In this document: positions 20,749 through 28,401 of the stretch, piece after piece
How the letters are laid out: the number at the start of each line of letters is the position of its first letter
How positions within the stretch are numbered: position 1 is the first letter of the stretch
Origin: Enterococcus raffinosus
Lineage (GTDB): Bacteria; Bacillota; Bacilli; Lactobacillales; Enterococcaceae
Assembly (NCBI RefSeq): GCF_018917525.1
Contig: NZ_JAHLOS010000005.1
Coordinates: forward strand, 1-64,000
DNA length: 64,000 bases
Reading direction: 5' to 3'
Position numbers and translations under genes: made by a program
Notes under the pieces: model-generated
Told to the model about the DNA's origin: nothing
What the model saw: the letters and a program-made list of their open reading frames with translations, nothing else
Databases searched by the model: none

Positions 20749-21336
20749 ATGGGAAATAAAAGAAAAACTGCGAGTAAACAAGAAATTAAACGTGCCTTCA
20801 CTCGATTGATACATGAAAAGGGATTTGAAGGACTGACGGTGATGGAGATTGCTCGCGAAGCTGGGATCAATCGGGGGACCTTTTATACACACTATATTGA
20901 TAAGTATGATTTGATGGATAAATTAGAGATGGAAACAATCAATGATTTGAAGGCTATTTTACTGCGGCCAAATGTTGGAGATGTCAATGACCCATTGGAG
21001 CTGATTCCTTACCCTTTGATTTTGGAAGCTTTGATTTACGTCAAACAGGATTTTGATTTTATCAGTGCTCTGGCAGGACCAGGCGGCGATCCACAATTTG
21101 TCGCGATGATCAAAGGCATTTTATCCGAATTGATTGAATCGAAAATCAGTCAATCCACAGAATTAGAATTTAAAAAAGAAAATCTTCCAGAGGATTATGC
21201 CTTGGAGATTCTCCTATCAAGCATCGTAGCGATTATTTTATTATGGATCAAAAAGGGCGGAACAGAATCTCCTGAAGATATCGCCACCATGGTTTTTAAG
21301 GCCAGACAGATATCTCCATACGAATTATTGATCTAG
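20749..21336 (+). CDS. TetR/AcrR-family regulator of the ABC exporter
   Basis: Regulator of 195 aa with an N-terminal TetR HTH (residues about 8-55: KQEIKRAFTRLIHEKGFEGLTVMEIAREAGINRGTFYTHY, quoted in parts by position) and a helical ligand-binding domain. TAGGAGG lies 6 bases before the ATG. It is divergent from the ABC ATPase/permease pair with 116 bases between them, the usual arrangement for a local repressor of an efflux system. Ligand unknown. Confidence 0.88.
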   Translation: MGNKRKTASKQEIKRAFTRLIHEKGFEGLTVMEIAREAGINRGTFYTHYIDKYDLMDKLEMETINDLKAILLRPNVGDVNDPLELIPYPLILEALIYVKQDFDFISALAGPGGDPQFVAMIKGILSELIESKISQSTELEFKKENLPEDYALEILLSSIVAIILLWIKKGGTESPEDIATMVFKARQISPYELLI

Positions 21337-21340
21337 AAAA

Positions 21341-21382
21341 AACGCTCCTTTTACTATCTAAATTGCTAGTAAAAGGAGCGTT
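21341..21382. terminator. Bidirectional terminator, TetR/old yellow enzyme
   Basis: Perfect 16-bp stem AACGCTCCTTTTACTA / TAGTAAAAGGAGCGTT between convergent genes. A run of six Ts follows on the minus strand. Confidence 0.88.
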
Positions 21383-21457
21383 CACGTTCATTTATAGAGT
21401 TTTTTAATAAACTTTCTCTCTCATCATCATTCAATTTCTATTATTGAACCAAGAAAC

Positions 21458-22465
21458 TTACTTTTCTAAGGCTAAAAATGCCTGCTTTGCCCAATTGGAG
21501 TCTTTAAAAATCGCTCGTCCAACACCAATCATATCGGCTTTTTCTTCTCGTAAAAGCTTTTCAGCCACAGTCGCCTCTACGATACCACCTGTCAAAATAA
21601 CAGGAATTTCCACACTTCGTTTGATTGCTTCTGTCATATCACTAAAATACCCTTGTTCAGTACTATTTGGACTTACATAGGAGCTGAATCCACCGGAAAT
21701 ATCTAGTAAATCGATTCCGGCTTTTTCAAAAGCTTTAACAGCTATAAGGCTGTCTTCAATTGTCGTGCCGCCAGTTGTATGATCACTTGCTCCCAATCGA
21801 ATGGCAATTGGAAAATCAGAGCCTACTACTTCACGAACTGCGTGAATTATCTCTAGATGCAGTTTGATCCTTCCTTCGATCGAGTACCCATTGTATTGAT
21901 CTTCGCGTTTATTCGTCAAAGGTGAATAGAACTGAGTCAGTAAATAGGCATGGGCAGCATGAATTTCGACCCCATCATAACCCGCTTTTTTCGCTCTTAT
22001 AGCTGCTGCCGCAAAATCAGCGATAACCTTTTGAATATCATCGTAGGTCATCTCAAGTGGTAAAGATTCATTTTTAGCGAATTTCGGATGACCTATAGAG
22101 CTAGCACTTTTTGGTAAACAGCCAATGATTTCCTGTTTCGCTCGTGCGCCAGCATGATTGATCTGAGCGAACGTTTTAGTATTCGCTTGATGAATCGTAG
22201 AGACTAGTCTTTCCAATCCTGCTATATCACTGTCTTTTGCAATCGACATTTGACCCTTACCAGCCTTCCCTTCCGGACTGATATAGCTGTGCTCCGTAAT
22301 CAATAAACCGATATGACCACCTGCAGATTTTTCTGCATAGTATTGACAGAGCTCCTCAGTAATCTCCCCGTTTTCTTGAGATTTTGATGTTGCAATTGGC
22401 GGCAGAACAAGACGATTTGGTACGTCCAATGTTCCTATTTTGATTGGCATTCCCAACAAACTCAT
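21458..22465 (-). CDS. NADH:flavin oxidoreductase (old yellow enzyme family)
   Basis: FMN-dependent TIM-barrel ene-reductase of 335 aa. Visible motifs: PNRLVLPPIATSKS at the N terminus, QINHAGARA, the substrate-binding His pair in EIHAAHAYLLTQF (about residue 180), NKREDQYNG with Arg, and the phosphate-binding end VILTGGI followed by MIGVGRAIF. It is the short OYE class without the C-terminal FeS/NADH domains of 2,4-dienoyl-CoA reductase. AGGAGG precedes the ATG. Monocistronic. The natural substrate is probably an electrophilic alkene; which one is unknown. Confidence 0.9.
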   Translation of the reverse strand: MSLLGMPIKIGTLDVPNRLVLPPIATSKSQENGEITEELCQYYAEKSAGGHIGLLITEHSYISPEGKAGKGQMSIAKDSDIAGLERLVSTIHQANTKTFAQINHAGARAKQEIIGCLPKSASSIGHPKFAKNESLPLEMTYDDIQKVIADFAAAAIRAKKAGYDGVEIHAAHAYLLTQFYSPLTNKREDQYNGYSIEGRIKLHLEIIHAVREVVGSDFPIAIRLGASDHTTGGTTIEDSLIAVKAFEKAGIDLLDISGGFSSYVSPNSTEQGYFSDMTEAIKRSVEIPVILTGGIVEATVAEKLLREEKADMIGVGRAIFKDSNWAKQAFLALEK

Positions 22466-22635
22466 ACTTAATCCTCCTCTGATTTCTTCTCTAAAAGACT
22501 GATTACTATATGCTATTAGTTTATCAGGTTGGCAATGATCAGAATAGTCGATTTGTACATATTGATTGATAATTTTCCCGATTTATTTTAACTATAAATT
22601 TTTCACCATCTACACTAAGATTGGCTATCAAAGAG

Positions 22636-23289
22636 TTAATCCGATTTAGCACTCAACGTTGCCAAACCATTAACAAAAATCTCCAATCCCCATAAAAAAG
22701 TCTCATCACTTCCTAAAGATTCTAACGTGTTCGTATGGATCATTCGAACAATCGGTTCATTCTCTCCGTAGCCAACCAGTAGTTGATCTAGCCAGCCCTC
22801 AGGTTTTTGATCTATTTTTTCATAATTATCCTTTTGAGCCAAATAATCGATCTCAAAGGAAATAATATAGTTGAGAAAGGAGGTCATACTGGCAAACTTC
22901 TGATTGTCTTTAAGCGGTAAGATTTCGATCACCTTCAGCAACTCGTTATTTATCTTCAATAAGTCAACATTATCCGGCGTGATACGTAAAAGTAGATGGG
23001 CCGAATAAGGATACTGACGCAGTTTTTGAGAAATTATTTCGCCGTAAAGAATGAGCTGCTCTCGCCAATCGTCTGTTACCAAGACCTCTGCTAAGATTTC
23101 TTGAATTACTTGTGAAGCTAATTTGTTAAATATTTCTTCTTTACTTTTTACATACCAATAAAGCGAGGGCGCTTTGATATTTAATAATTGAGACAGCTTC
23201 CTCATGCTGAAATTCTCGATGCCTTCTTGAGCTAGCAGTTTCCATGCTGCTTCAAGTATCTCTACCTCGCCAATTTTATTTTTCATCAT
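22636..23289 (-). CDS. TetR-family repressor of the MATE pump
   Basis: Regulator of 217 aa. N-terminal HTH at about 8-52 (NFSMRKLSQLLNIKAPSLYWYVKSK), with the LYWY(V)K(S/N)K pattern of the classical TetR group, and a TetR_C-like C-terminal domain. GGAGG lies 7 bases before the ATG pair. It is divergent from a MATE transporter gene, and the shared region holds three copies of a 13-base palindrome, so this is most likely its repressor and autoregulated. Confidence 0.9.
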   Translation of the reverse strand: MMKNKIGEVEILEAAWKLLAQEGIENFSMRKLSQLLNIKAPSLYWYVKSKEEIFNKLASQVIQEILAEVLVTDDWREQLILYGEIISQKLRQYPYSAHLLLRITPDNVDLLKINNELLKVIEILPLKDNQKFASMTSFLNYIISFEIDYLAQKDNYEKIDQKPEGWLDQLLVGYGENEPIVRMIHTNTLESLGSDETFLWGLEIFVNGLATLSAKSD

Positions 23290-23326
23290 TTAATACCCTC
23301 CTGATTAATAGTATTATACCAGAAAA

Positions 23327-23339
23327 CTAACGGTGTTAG
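23327..23339. promoter_or_regulatory. TetR operator O1
   Basis: CTAACGGTGTTAG, a near-perfect palindrome 38 bases from the TetR start codon. It shares the pattern CTAAC-N3-GTTAG with two further copies. Confidence 0.75.
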
Positions 23340-23373
23340 TTTATTCTTGCATTCTCTTTTCAATCATGTTAAT

Positions 23374-23386
23374 CTAACACCGTTAG
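23374..23386. promoter_or_regulatory. TetR operator O2
   Basis: CTAACACCGTTAG, the reverse complement of O1. Located on the MATE side of the divergent region. Confidence 0.75.
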
Positions 23387-23393
23387 ATTCAGA

Positions 23394-23406
23394 CTAACAG
23401 TGTTAG
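23394..23406. promoter_or_regulatory. TetR operator O3
   Basis: CTAACAGTGTTAG, starting 20 bases after O2 (two helical turns) and 24 bases before the MATE start codon. Confidence 0.75.
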
Positions 23407-23430
23407 ATCAAATTGGAGAGAGGTTTTATT

Positions 23431-24783
23431 ATGGATATGGAACAGATGATTGATGAATCAAATGAATATATATTGAAGGAAGCACCTGTGCGCAGGGCTG
23501 TGCTGAATTTATCAGTGCCCATGATGATTGGGACATCTGTCGGCGCGATCTATAGTGTGGTCAATGCGTACTTTATCGGACTGTTACACAACACTAATAT
23601 GATGTCGGCCATCACCATTGGTATGCCAGTGTTTATTTTTTTAATGGCGATTGGAAATATGTTTGGCGTGGGCTCAAGCACTTATATCACTCGTCTGATT
23701 GCCGTTGGTGAGAATAAAAAGGCAAAAAAAGTTGCAGGCTATGCCTTCTATATGAGTTTGATCGCTGCGATTATCTTGGGTGGTCTGGGAATTTTGTTTA
23801 TTAATCCCTTATTACGGCTATTAGGAGTTGATGCGGAAATCCACAATTTTGCGATGCAATACGTGGTTGCTCTACTTTTGACAGGTTTCACCACTACGGT
23901 AAATTTCACTTTGGAACAAGTTGTCCGCTCAGAAGGTGCAGCGAAAGAATCGATGTACGGAATGATCATCAATGTAGTGATCAACCTGATTTTTGATCCA
24001 CTACTGATCTTATTTCTTCATCTTCATGTGATTGGTGCGACATTAGCTATCGGTGCAGCAAATTTGGCTTCGTTGCTTTACTACCTGTATTATCTATCCC
24101 AAAAGAGCGAACATTTGAAGGGGTTTGCCAATCACTTTATGATCTCCCTTATGGATCAATTGGAAGTGTTAAAAATCGGTGTTTCTGAATTAATGAATTC
24201 TGGTTTCATGATTGTATCAACATTATTGTTGAACATTTTTGCAATTCATTATGGTGATGATGTAATCGCCGGTTTTGGAATCGCGACTCGTTTCGTTCAG
24301 GTCCCTCAATTTTTAGTTATGGGTATTTTCTTCGGTGTCGTTCCATTGTTTGCATATAATTATTCTAGTAAAAATAAGAAACGATTGAATGAGAGCTTCA
24401 AAACAGCCGCCTTCTTTATTGCATTGATTGTATTTGTCTTTGTTTCACTAACTTATGTTTTTCGTTATAGTATTCTTGGATTATTTACAAACAGTCGTAG
24501 TTTGATTCGTATTGGAGAGTATATTTTGACGGCTTCGTTAGCAACAACGATTTTCAATGGCTTTGCTGGATTGATTTTAGGAATGTTTCAAGGAACTGGT
24601 AAAGGACTACCTACGATCGTTATCTCGATCGTACAAAGTTTACTGATCGTTCCGATCATTCTAATGATGAATCATCAGTTTGGGTTGCATGGATTGGTTT
24701 GGGCTTCAACAGTTACAGAATTCATCGCCTTCTTGATTGGTATCGGCTTCTATCTCTACTATCGAAAAGATTTTCGGGCTTAG
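23431..24783 (+). CDS. MATE-family multidrug efflux transporter
   Basis: Integral membrane antiporter of 450 aa with about twelve hydrophobic segments in two homologous MatE halves (LSVPMMIGTSVGAIYSVVNA; then LKIGVSELMNSGFMIVST). I use the ATG at 23431, 7 bases after GGAGAGAGG. The family exports cationic drugs using Na+ or H+ gradients. Drug range cannot be predicted, but control by the divergent TetR repressor through three operators points to inducible efflux. Confidence 0.92.
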   Translation: MDMEQMIDESNEYILKEAPVRRAVLNLSVPMMIGTSVGAIYSVVNAYFIGLLHNTNMMSAITIGMPVFIFLMAIGNMFGVGSSTYITRLIAVGENKKAKKVAGYAFYMSLIAAIILGGLGILFINPLLRLLGVDAEIHNFAMQYVVALLLTGFTTTVNFTLEQVVRSEGAAKESMYGMIINVVINLIFDPLLILFLHLHVIGATLAIGAANLASLLYYLYYLSQKSEHLKGFANHFMISLMDQLEVLKIGVSELMNSGFMIVSTLLLNIFAIHYGDDVIAGFGIATRFVQVPQFLVMGIFFGVVPLFAYNYSSKNKKRLNESFKTAAFFIALIVFVFVSLTYVFRYSILGLFTNSRSLIRIGEYILTASLATTIFNGFAGLILGMFQGTGKGLPTIVISIVQSLLIVPIILMMNHQFGLHGLVWASTVTEFIAFLIGIGFYLYYRKDFRA

Positions 24784-24787
24784 CAAA

Positions 24788-24824
24788 AATACCTCTTGAT
24801 CACAAAAAATGATCAAGAGGTATT
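24788..24824. terminator. Bidirectional terminator, MATE/GNAT
   Basis: Perfect 15-bp stem AATACCTCTTGATCA / TGATCAAGAGGTATT with a T-rich flank on each side; genes converge here. Confidence 0.9.
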
Positions 24825-24826
24825 TT

Positions 24827-25321
24827 TTATTCCTTTATTAAATCACGCATGAAAAAGACCGTATCCACATCCATCAAATGATAATCCTTTGGCATTTCTG
24901 ATTTATCAATCAACTGAAAATCATGCTTCTTATAAAATTTCTGCGCTGCTTTCAGCACATCAACGGTGCCCAAATACAAACGTACATACCCTTGATTCTT
25001 ACAGTAAGTGACCAGTGTATTCAGAAGCTTCTTTCCTACCTGCTTTTCGCCCCGAAATTCCTTTGCAGCAAACATTTTTTTGATGGCACCGCAATGATTT
25101 TCCAGCTTAACTAAGGCAATCGTTCCAATAACTCGACTACAAGAAAGCGCTATCCAAAAATTCCCACCTGTATCGATATATTCTTCTTGAATGCTTAAAA
25201 GATCTGGCTGATCTTCGATACTGATATCAATATTAAATTCATCCCGTTGAATCGGAAGAATCAAATCAACGACTTGCTGTGTATATTTCTCTTCAAATGG
25301 GACAATCTCTATTTCGTTCAT
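24827..25321 (-). CDS. GNAT-family N-acetyltransferase
   Basis: Acetyl-CoA-dependent acetyltransferase of 164 aa. Core features: IGTIALVKLENHCGAIKKMFA (beta4), the pyrophosphate-binding Arg/Gly loop (FRGEKQVGKKLLNTL) and LYLGTVDVLKAAQKFYKKHDF (motif B). I use the ATG at 25321, 8 bases after AAAGGAG, rather than an upstream GTG. It is encoded directly downstream of a MarR regulator (about 33 bases) and is probably co-transcribed. Substrate unknown. Confidence 0.82.
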   Translation of the reverse strand: MNEIEIVPFEEKYTQQVVDLILPIQRDEFNIDISIEDQPDLLSIQEEYIDTGGNFWIALSCSRVIGTIALVKLENHCGAIKKMFAAKEFRGEKQVGKKLLNTLVTYCKNQGYVRLYLGTVDVLKAAQKFYKKHDFQLIDKSEMPKDYHLMDVDTVFFMRDLIKE

Positions 25322-25354
25322 CCAAAACACTCCTTTATAAGTAATGAATCAGTT

Positions 25355-25807
25355 CTAACCTTGCTTTCTACTTTCCAACTCATTTGGTACAACCTGATAT
25401 AAAATCTTCTCGATAGTTTTCATGGCAGTGACTAGCTCCTGATAGCTTGCCTCATCCAAAGGCGCTAATAGCTCCAGTACTTTTTGATCCGATTGTTCCT
25501 CGACATATTTGTTTAGTTCAAGACCCTTTTCACTGAGAAAAAGATGCATACTCCTGCTATCATCAGGATTTTTCTTTTTTAAAATGTAGTTCACTCGTTC
25601 TAGTTTACTTAGTTTTCGACTAAGATAACTCTTTTTGATATTCAAACATTTTGTCAAATCATTTGCGGTAATACTGGGGTGACGACCAATTTCCCCTAAG
25701 ATGCGCATTTCTATCATCGAATAATCCAGATCAAAGACTTTTTGATCAAACACTCCGAGAATTCTTGTGTAATATCGATTAAACCTTCTGACGTCACGGG
25801 TATCCAA
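25355..25807 (-). CDS. MarR-family transcriptional regulator
   Basis: Winged-helix regulator of 150 aa: recognition region ITANDLTKCLNIKKSYLSRKLSKLE (in parts about residues 40-65), then the wing Asp-Asp-Ser-Arg (NPDDSRSMHLFLSEKG), and dimerising helices at both ends. Translation starts at TTG (25807), 9 bases after AAAGGAGG. It leads a two-gene operon with the GNAT acetyltransferase. Two 17-base direct repeats in its promoter suggest autorepression. Confidence 0.85.
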   Translation of the reverse strand: MDTRDVRRFNRYYTRILGVFDQKVFDLDYSMIEMRILGEIGRHPSITANDLTKCLNIKKSYLSRKLSKLERVNYILKKKNPDDSRSMHLFLSEKGLELNKYVEEQSDQKVLELLAPLDEASYQELVTAMKTIEKILYQVVPNELESRKQG

Positions 25808-25832
25808 AAAGGGACACCTCCTTTTGCGAAAA

Positions 25833-25896
25833 TAGTTTACTTTGTCAACCTTATTAACTTTACCAAAGTATAAGACATTTAGTTTACTTTATCAAC
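25833..25896 (-). promoter_or_regulatory. MarR operon promoter with two repeated operators
   Basis: The minus-strand promoter TTGATA (25890-25895), 17-base spacer, TATACT (25867-25872) is overlapped by TAGTTTACTTTATCAAC (25880-25896). A second copy with one change (TAGTTTACTTTGTCAAC, 25833-25849) lies between the start site and the RBS. Confidence 0.6.
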
Positions 25897-26019
25897 TATA
25901 TTGCGCTAAAAAAGAAAAATCCCCCAAATTATCTGTTTATCAGAAGAAAAGACTTGTAGAAACGCGAAGAATGATTTATTCTATCGAATGTACGCAACAT
26001 GCAACATTAGGAGGAGATC

Positions 26020-26073
26020 ATGATGACCCATTCATCTTGTATCGTACGCTCAAAGAACTATCCTACTTATTAA
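26020..26073 (+). CDS. Leader peptide of the fusB-like gene
   Basis: A 17-codon reading frame (MMTHSSCIVRSKNYPTY, stop TAA) with a very strong RBS, AGGAGGAG at 26009-26016, just before its ATG. Its 3' half forms one arm of the first hairpin of the downstream attenuator. The length, strong RBS and placement match leader peptides of erm-, cat- and fusB-type translational attenuators. An overlapping 79-codon frame at 25842-26081 lacks a comparable RBS. Confidence 0.7.
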   Translation: MMTHSSCIVRSKNYPTY

Positions 26074-26129
26074 ACGATTAGTTCTTTGACGGAAAAGTAA
26101 TTTTCCTCAAAGAGAGAAATGAGGAAAAT
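26051..26129 (+). promoter_or_regulatory. Translational attenuator controlling the fusB-like gene
   Basis: Four pairing segments. Segment 1 (CAAAGAACTA, 26051-26060) pairs perfectly with 2 (TAGTTCTTTG, 26079-26088). Segment 3 (ATTTTCCTCA, 26100-26109) pairs perfectly with 4 (TGAGGAAAAT, 26120-26129), burying the RBS GAGGA at 26121-26125. Segment 2 can instead pair with 26107-26113 (TCAAAGA). A ribosome stalled on the leader would cover 1, free 2 to pair there, and release the RBS. A small GGAAAA/TTTTCC hairpin (26091-26106) also competes with 3:4. Confidence 0.7.
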
Positions 26130-26134
26130 CAACA

Positions 26135-26782
26135 ATGAATACAGAAAATAACGTTTTAACCCCTTATGAATATTGGTACTGCAAGCAGCAGGTCAGCGAA
26201 CTTGTCAGCGCCTACCATTCAGTCAACGACAAACAGACTATCGTCACTTTACAGACATTGATTCAAGGAAGGACCGAAGAATTTTTTGGTCGCAATCCTT
26301 TACTAGCAACATACTGGGAACAATTTCTTGATACCGGACTCACGCGGGATAAATTTGAAAAGCTGTTTGAAGAAATGAAGCAGTTTGTCATTGCGATGGA
26401 TGTGCCTTCAACAAAACAAATCGAAAAAAGCTTCCGTAAAGTCAAGAAAATGCAGTTTCCTGACCTGGAAGCGAAAGATTTTCGAGAATTAAGCTATTTA
26501 GGCTGGAACGACAGCGGAACGAATCGCAAATACTTGCTTCGTAAAATAGACGGACGTTTTGTCGGTGCCTACGGTAGCTTTAGTACCGATGTGCAAAAAG
26601 GGCATTGTGCCATCTGCAATCAAATCAGCACCGTGGCTTTCTTTTTAGCAACCACTAAATCCGCAGGAGACGGCACGTATACTAAAAAGGGCAACTATAT
26701 TTGTACCGATAGCGATCAATGCAATCGCCAACTGACACAATTAGAAACCTTAGACCGCTTCTGGGACACAGTGACAAAATAA
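26135..26782 (+). CDS. FusB/FusC-family EF-G-binding protein
   Basis: Cytoplasmic protein of 215 aa related to FusB and FusC, which bind elongation factor G and release it from ribosomes trapped by fusidic acid. The N-terminal half is a helical bundle. The C-terminal half has the treble-clef zinc finger (HCAICNQ about residue 153, then YICTDSDQCNR about 190) that contacts EF-G. Length agrees with the family (about 213). Enterococcal chromosomal homologues occur; whether this one gives resistance is inference. Expression is probably inducible through the leader attenuator. A terminator follows at once. Confidence 0.87.
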   Translation: MNTENNVLTPYEYWYCKQQVSELVSAYHSVNDKQTIVTLQTLIQGRTEEFFGRNPLLATYWEQFLDTGLTRDKFEKLFEEMKQFVIAMDVPSTKQIEKSFRKVKKMQFPDLEAKDFRELSYLGWNDSGTNRKYLLRKIDGRFVGAYGSFSTDVQKGHCAICNQISTVAFFLATTKSAGDGTYTKKGNYICTDSDQCNRQLTQLETLDRFWDTVTK

Positions 26783-26790
26783 TTAAATTA

Positions 26791-26828
26791 AGAGAGGAAA
26801 CATACAAATGACTGTATGTCTCCTCTCT
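26791..26828 (+). terminator. Terminator of the fusB-like gene
   Basis: Fifteen-base arms with one mismatch (26791-26805 and 26814-26828) followed by a T-rich tail. It can also serve the convergent photolyase gene. Confidence 0.75.
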
Positions 26829-26839
26829 TTTCTGTTGTT

Positions 26840-28264
26840 TCAATTTTCTTTTACTTCACGAGCATATTCTTTACTGGCCTCATAAGCTGAAATTGCGCGT
26901 TTTCGTCGTTCTTTATGATCCACAATTGGTCTTGGATAGTCTTTATCAAAAATCACCCCATATTCTTCTTGCTCTGCCTGCGTCATTTTTTCTGGTTGAT
27001 GAATCAGCTTTTCGGGAACATTTTTCAATTCCTTCACATATTTCTTGATAAATTTTCCTTCTTTATCGAATTTTTGTGATTGCGTCGCAGGGTTGAACAC
27101 GCGAAAATACGGTACAGCATCGGTTCCAGTTGAAGCGGCCCACTGCCAGCCACCGATATTGCTGGCAGGATCATAATCGATCAATTGTTGCTGGAAATAC
27201 TGCTCACCCCAGCGCCAATCAATCAGCAGATCCTTCGTCAAAAAAGAAGCGGTGATCATCCGCAGACGATTGTGCATCCACCCTGTTTCATTCAGCTGAC
27301 GCATTGCTGCATCAACGATCGGAAAGCCGGTTTTGCCTTCTTGCCACTTTTTGAACTTTTCTTTATCTTTTTCCCATTGAATGAAGCGAAATTGTGTTTG
27401 GATCGGTTCATTTTGTTGACGAGGATGATTCGTAAAGATCATATTGTAGAAATCCCGCCAACACAATTCTTTTTGAAAGGTATTGCGTCCTTGAGAGATC
27501 TTCTCCTCCTGTAATGCCTGCCAAACCGTTCGAATCGAGAGTTCTCCCGTTCGCAAATACTGAGACAAATGACTGGTTTGATCTAAGCTCGGGATATCAC
27601 GAGCCTTCTCATAATTTTCCACTGAATTTTTGACAAAGTTCTTTAATTGACGCTGCGCCGCCTCTTCGCCAAGATTTTTAAACTTCGGCAATTTAGCAAC
27701 TAACTCCTCAAACTTTTCCTTGTCAGCAGGAAATAGCGCCTTTGAATAAACCGCTTCGGCCTGAAAATTAACCTTAATCGGTGTTTCCTTCACGCGTTCC
27801 TTCCATTGATTGTAGTAAGGAGTAAATACTTTGTAGGCTTCACCCTGTTGATTTTTGATCTCATTTGCTCCATGAAGGTAGTGATCTTGAAAACGAAAAT
27901 AATCAATCGCGTTTTGTCGGAAAAATTTCTTTGCTTCATCATCTCGCTTAGCACCAAATCCGGTGGTATCCTCATTGAAATAGATTTTATTCCAATCCGG
28001 CAAAGCTTTTTTTAGTTGTTTAAACAATTCAATCGGTTCTCCGTATTGAACTTGTAGCTGCGCCTTCTCATCGATTTTTTCTTTAAAATAAGCCAGACTT
28101 GCAAAGAAAGCGTGATGATTGTGACTGTCTTCTAGAAATTGCGCTGGATTAACTTGAAATAATAAAATCAACTCATCTTCATCAGTTAAATCTTGAAACG
28201 CATGAAAAAGCGCTTTATTGTCCTGTATTCTCAAATCCCGACGAAACCACATAACCGTTTGCAT
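26840..28264 (-). CDS. phrB: Deoxyribodipyrimidine photolyase
   Basis: Light-driven DNA repair flavoenzyme of 474 aa that splits cyclobutane pyrimidine dimers. N-terminal antenna-binding Rossmann domain (MWFRRDLRIQDNKAL), C-terminal FAD domain with ELCWRDFY, the conserved W-MHNR-RM (TGWMHNRLRMITASFLTKDLL, in parts), and WQWAASTGTDA-PYFRVFNP. Full length, no interruptions. AAGGAGG precedes the ATG. Single gene between the fusB-like gene and the sugar locus. Confidence 0.95.
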   Translation of the reverse strand: MQTVMWFRRDLRIQDNKALFHAFQDLTDEDELILLFQVNPAQFLEDSHNHHAFFASLAYFKEKIDEKAQLQVQYGEPIELFKQLKKALPDWNKIYFNEDTTGFGAKRDDEAKKFFRQNAIDYFRFQDHYLHGANEIKNQQGEAYKVFTPYYNQWKERVKETPIKVNFQAEAVYSKALFPADKEKFEELVAKLPKFKNLGEEAAQRQLKNFVKNSVENYEKARDIPSLDQTSHLSQYLRTGELSIRTVWQALQEEKISQGRNTFQKELCWRDFYNMIFTNHPRQQNEPIQTQFRFIQWEKDKEKFKKWQEGKTGFPIVDAAMRQLNETGWMHNRLRMITASFLTKDLLIDWRWGEQYFQQQLIDYDPASNIGGWQWAASTGTDAVPYFRVFNPATQSQKFDKEGKFIKKYVKELKNVPEKLIHQPEKMTQAEQEEYGVIFDKDYPRPIVDHKERRKRAISAYEASKEYAREVKEN

Positions 28265-28348
28265 CGAATCAACCTCCTTAGTAAAATAACCATTCTTTAT
28301 TCGAAATTACCATAGATTCTGAGAAAACGCATGCTATTGGTTTAATAA

Positions 28349-28400
28349 AAATAAAAACACCTTATTGCCCTTCAACTGAATTCAAGGCAACAAAGCGTTT
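28349..28400 (-). terminator. Terminator of the C-glycoside locus
   Basis: Long imperfect hairpin just past the ROK stop codon, pairing GCTTTGTTGCCTT with AAGGGCAATAAGGT on the minus strand, followed by TTTTTATT. Confidence 0.65.
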
Positions 28401-28401
28401 T

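Noticed and set aside
25842-26081. A 79-codon plus-strand frame upstream of the fusB-like gene.
   Set aside because: It starts inside the MarR operator, has no good RBS, and overlaps in another frame a 17-codon leader with a very strong RBS.
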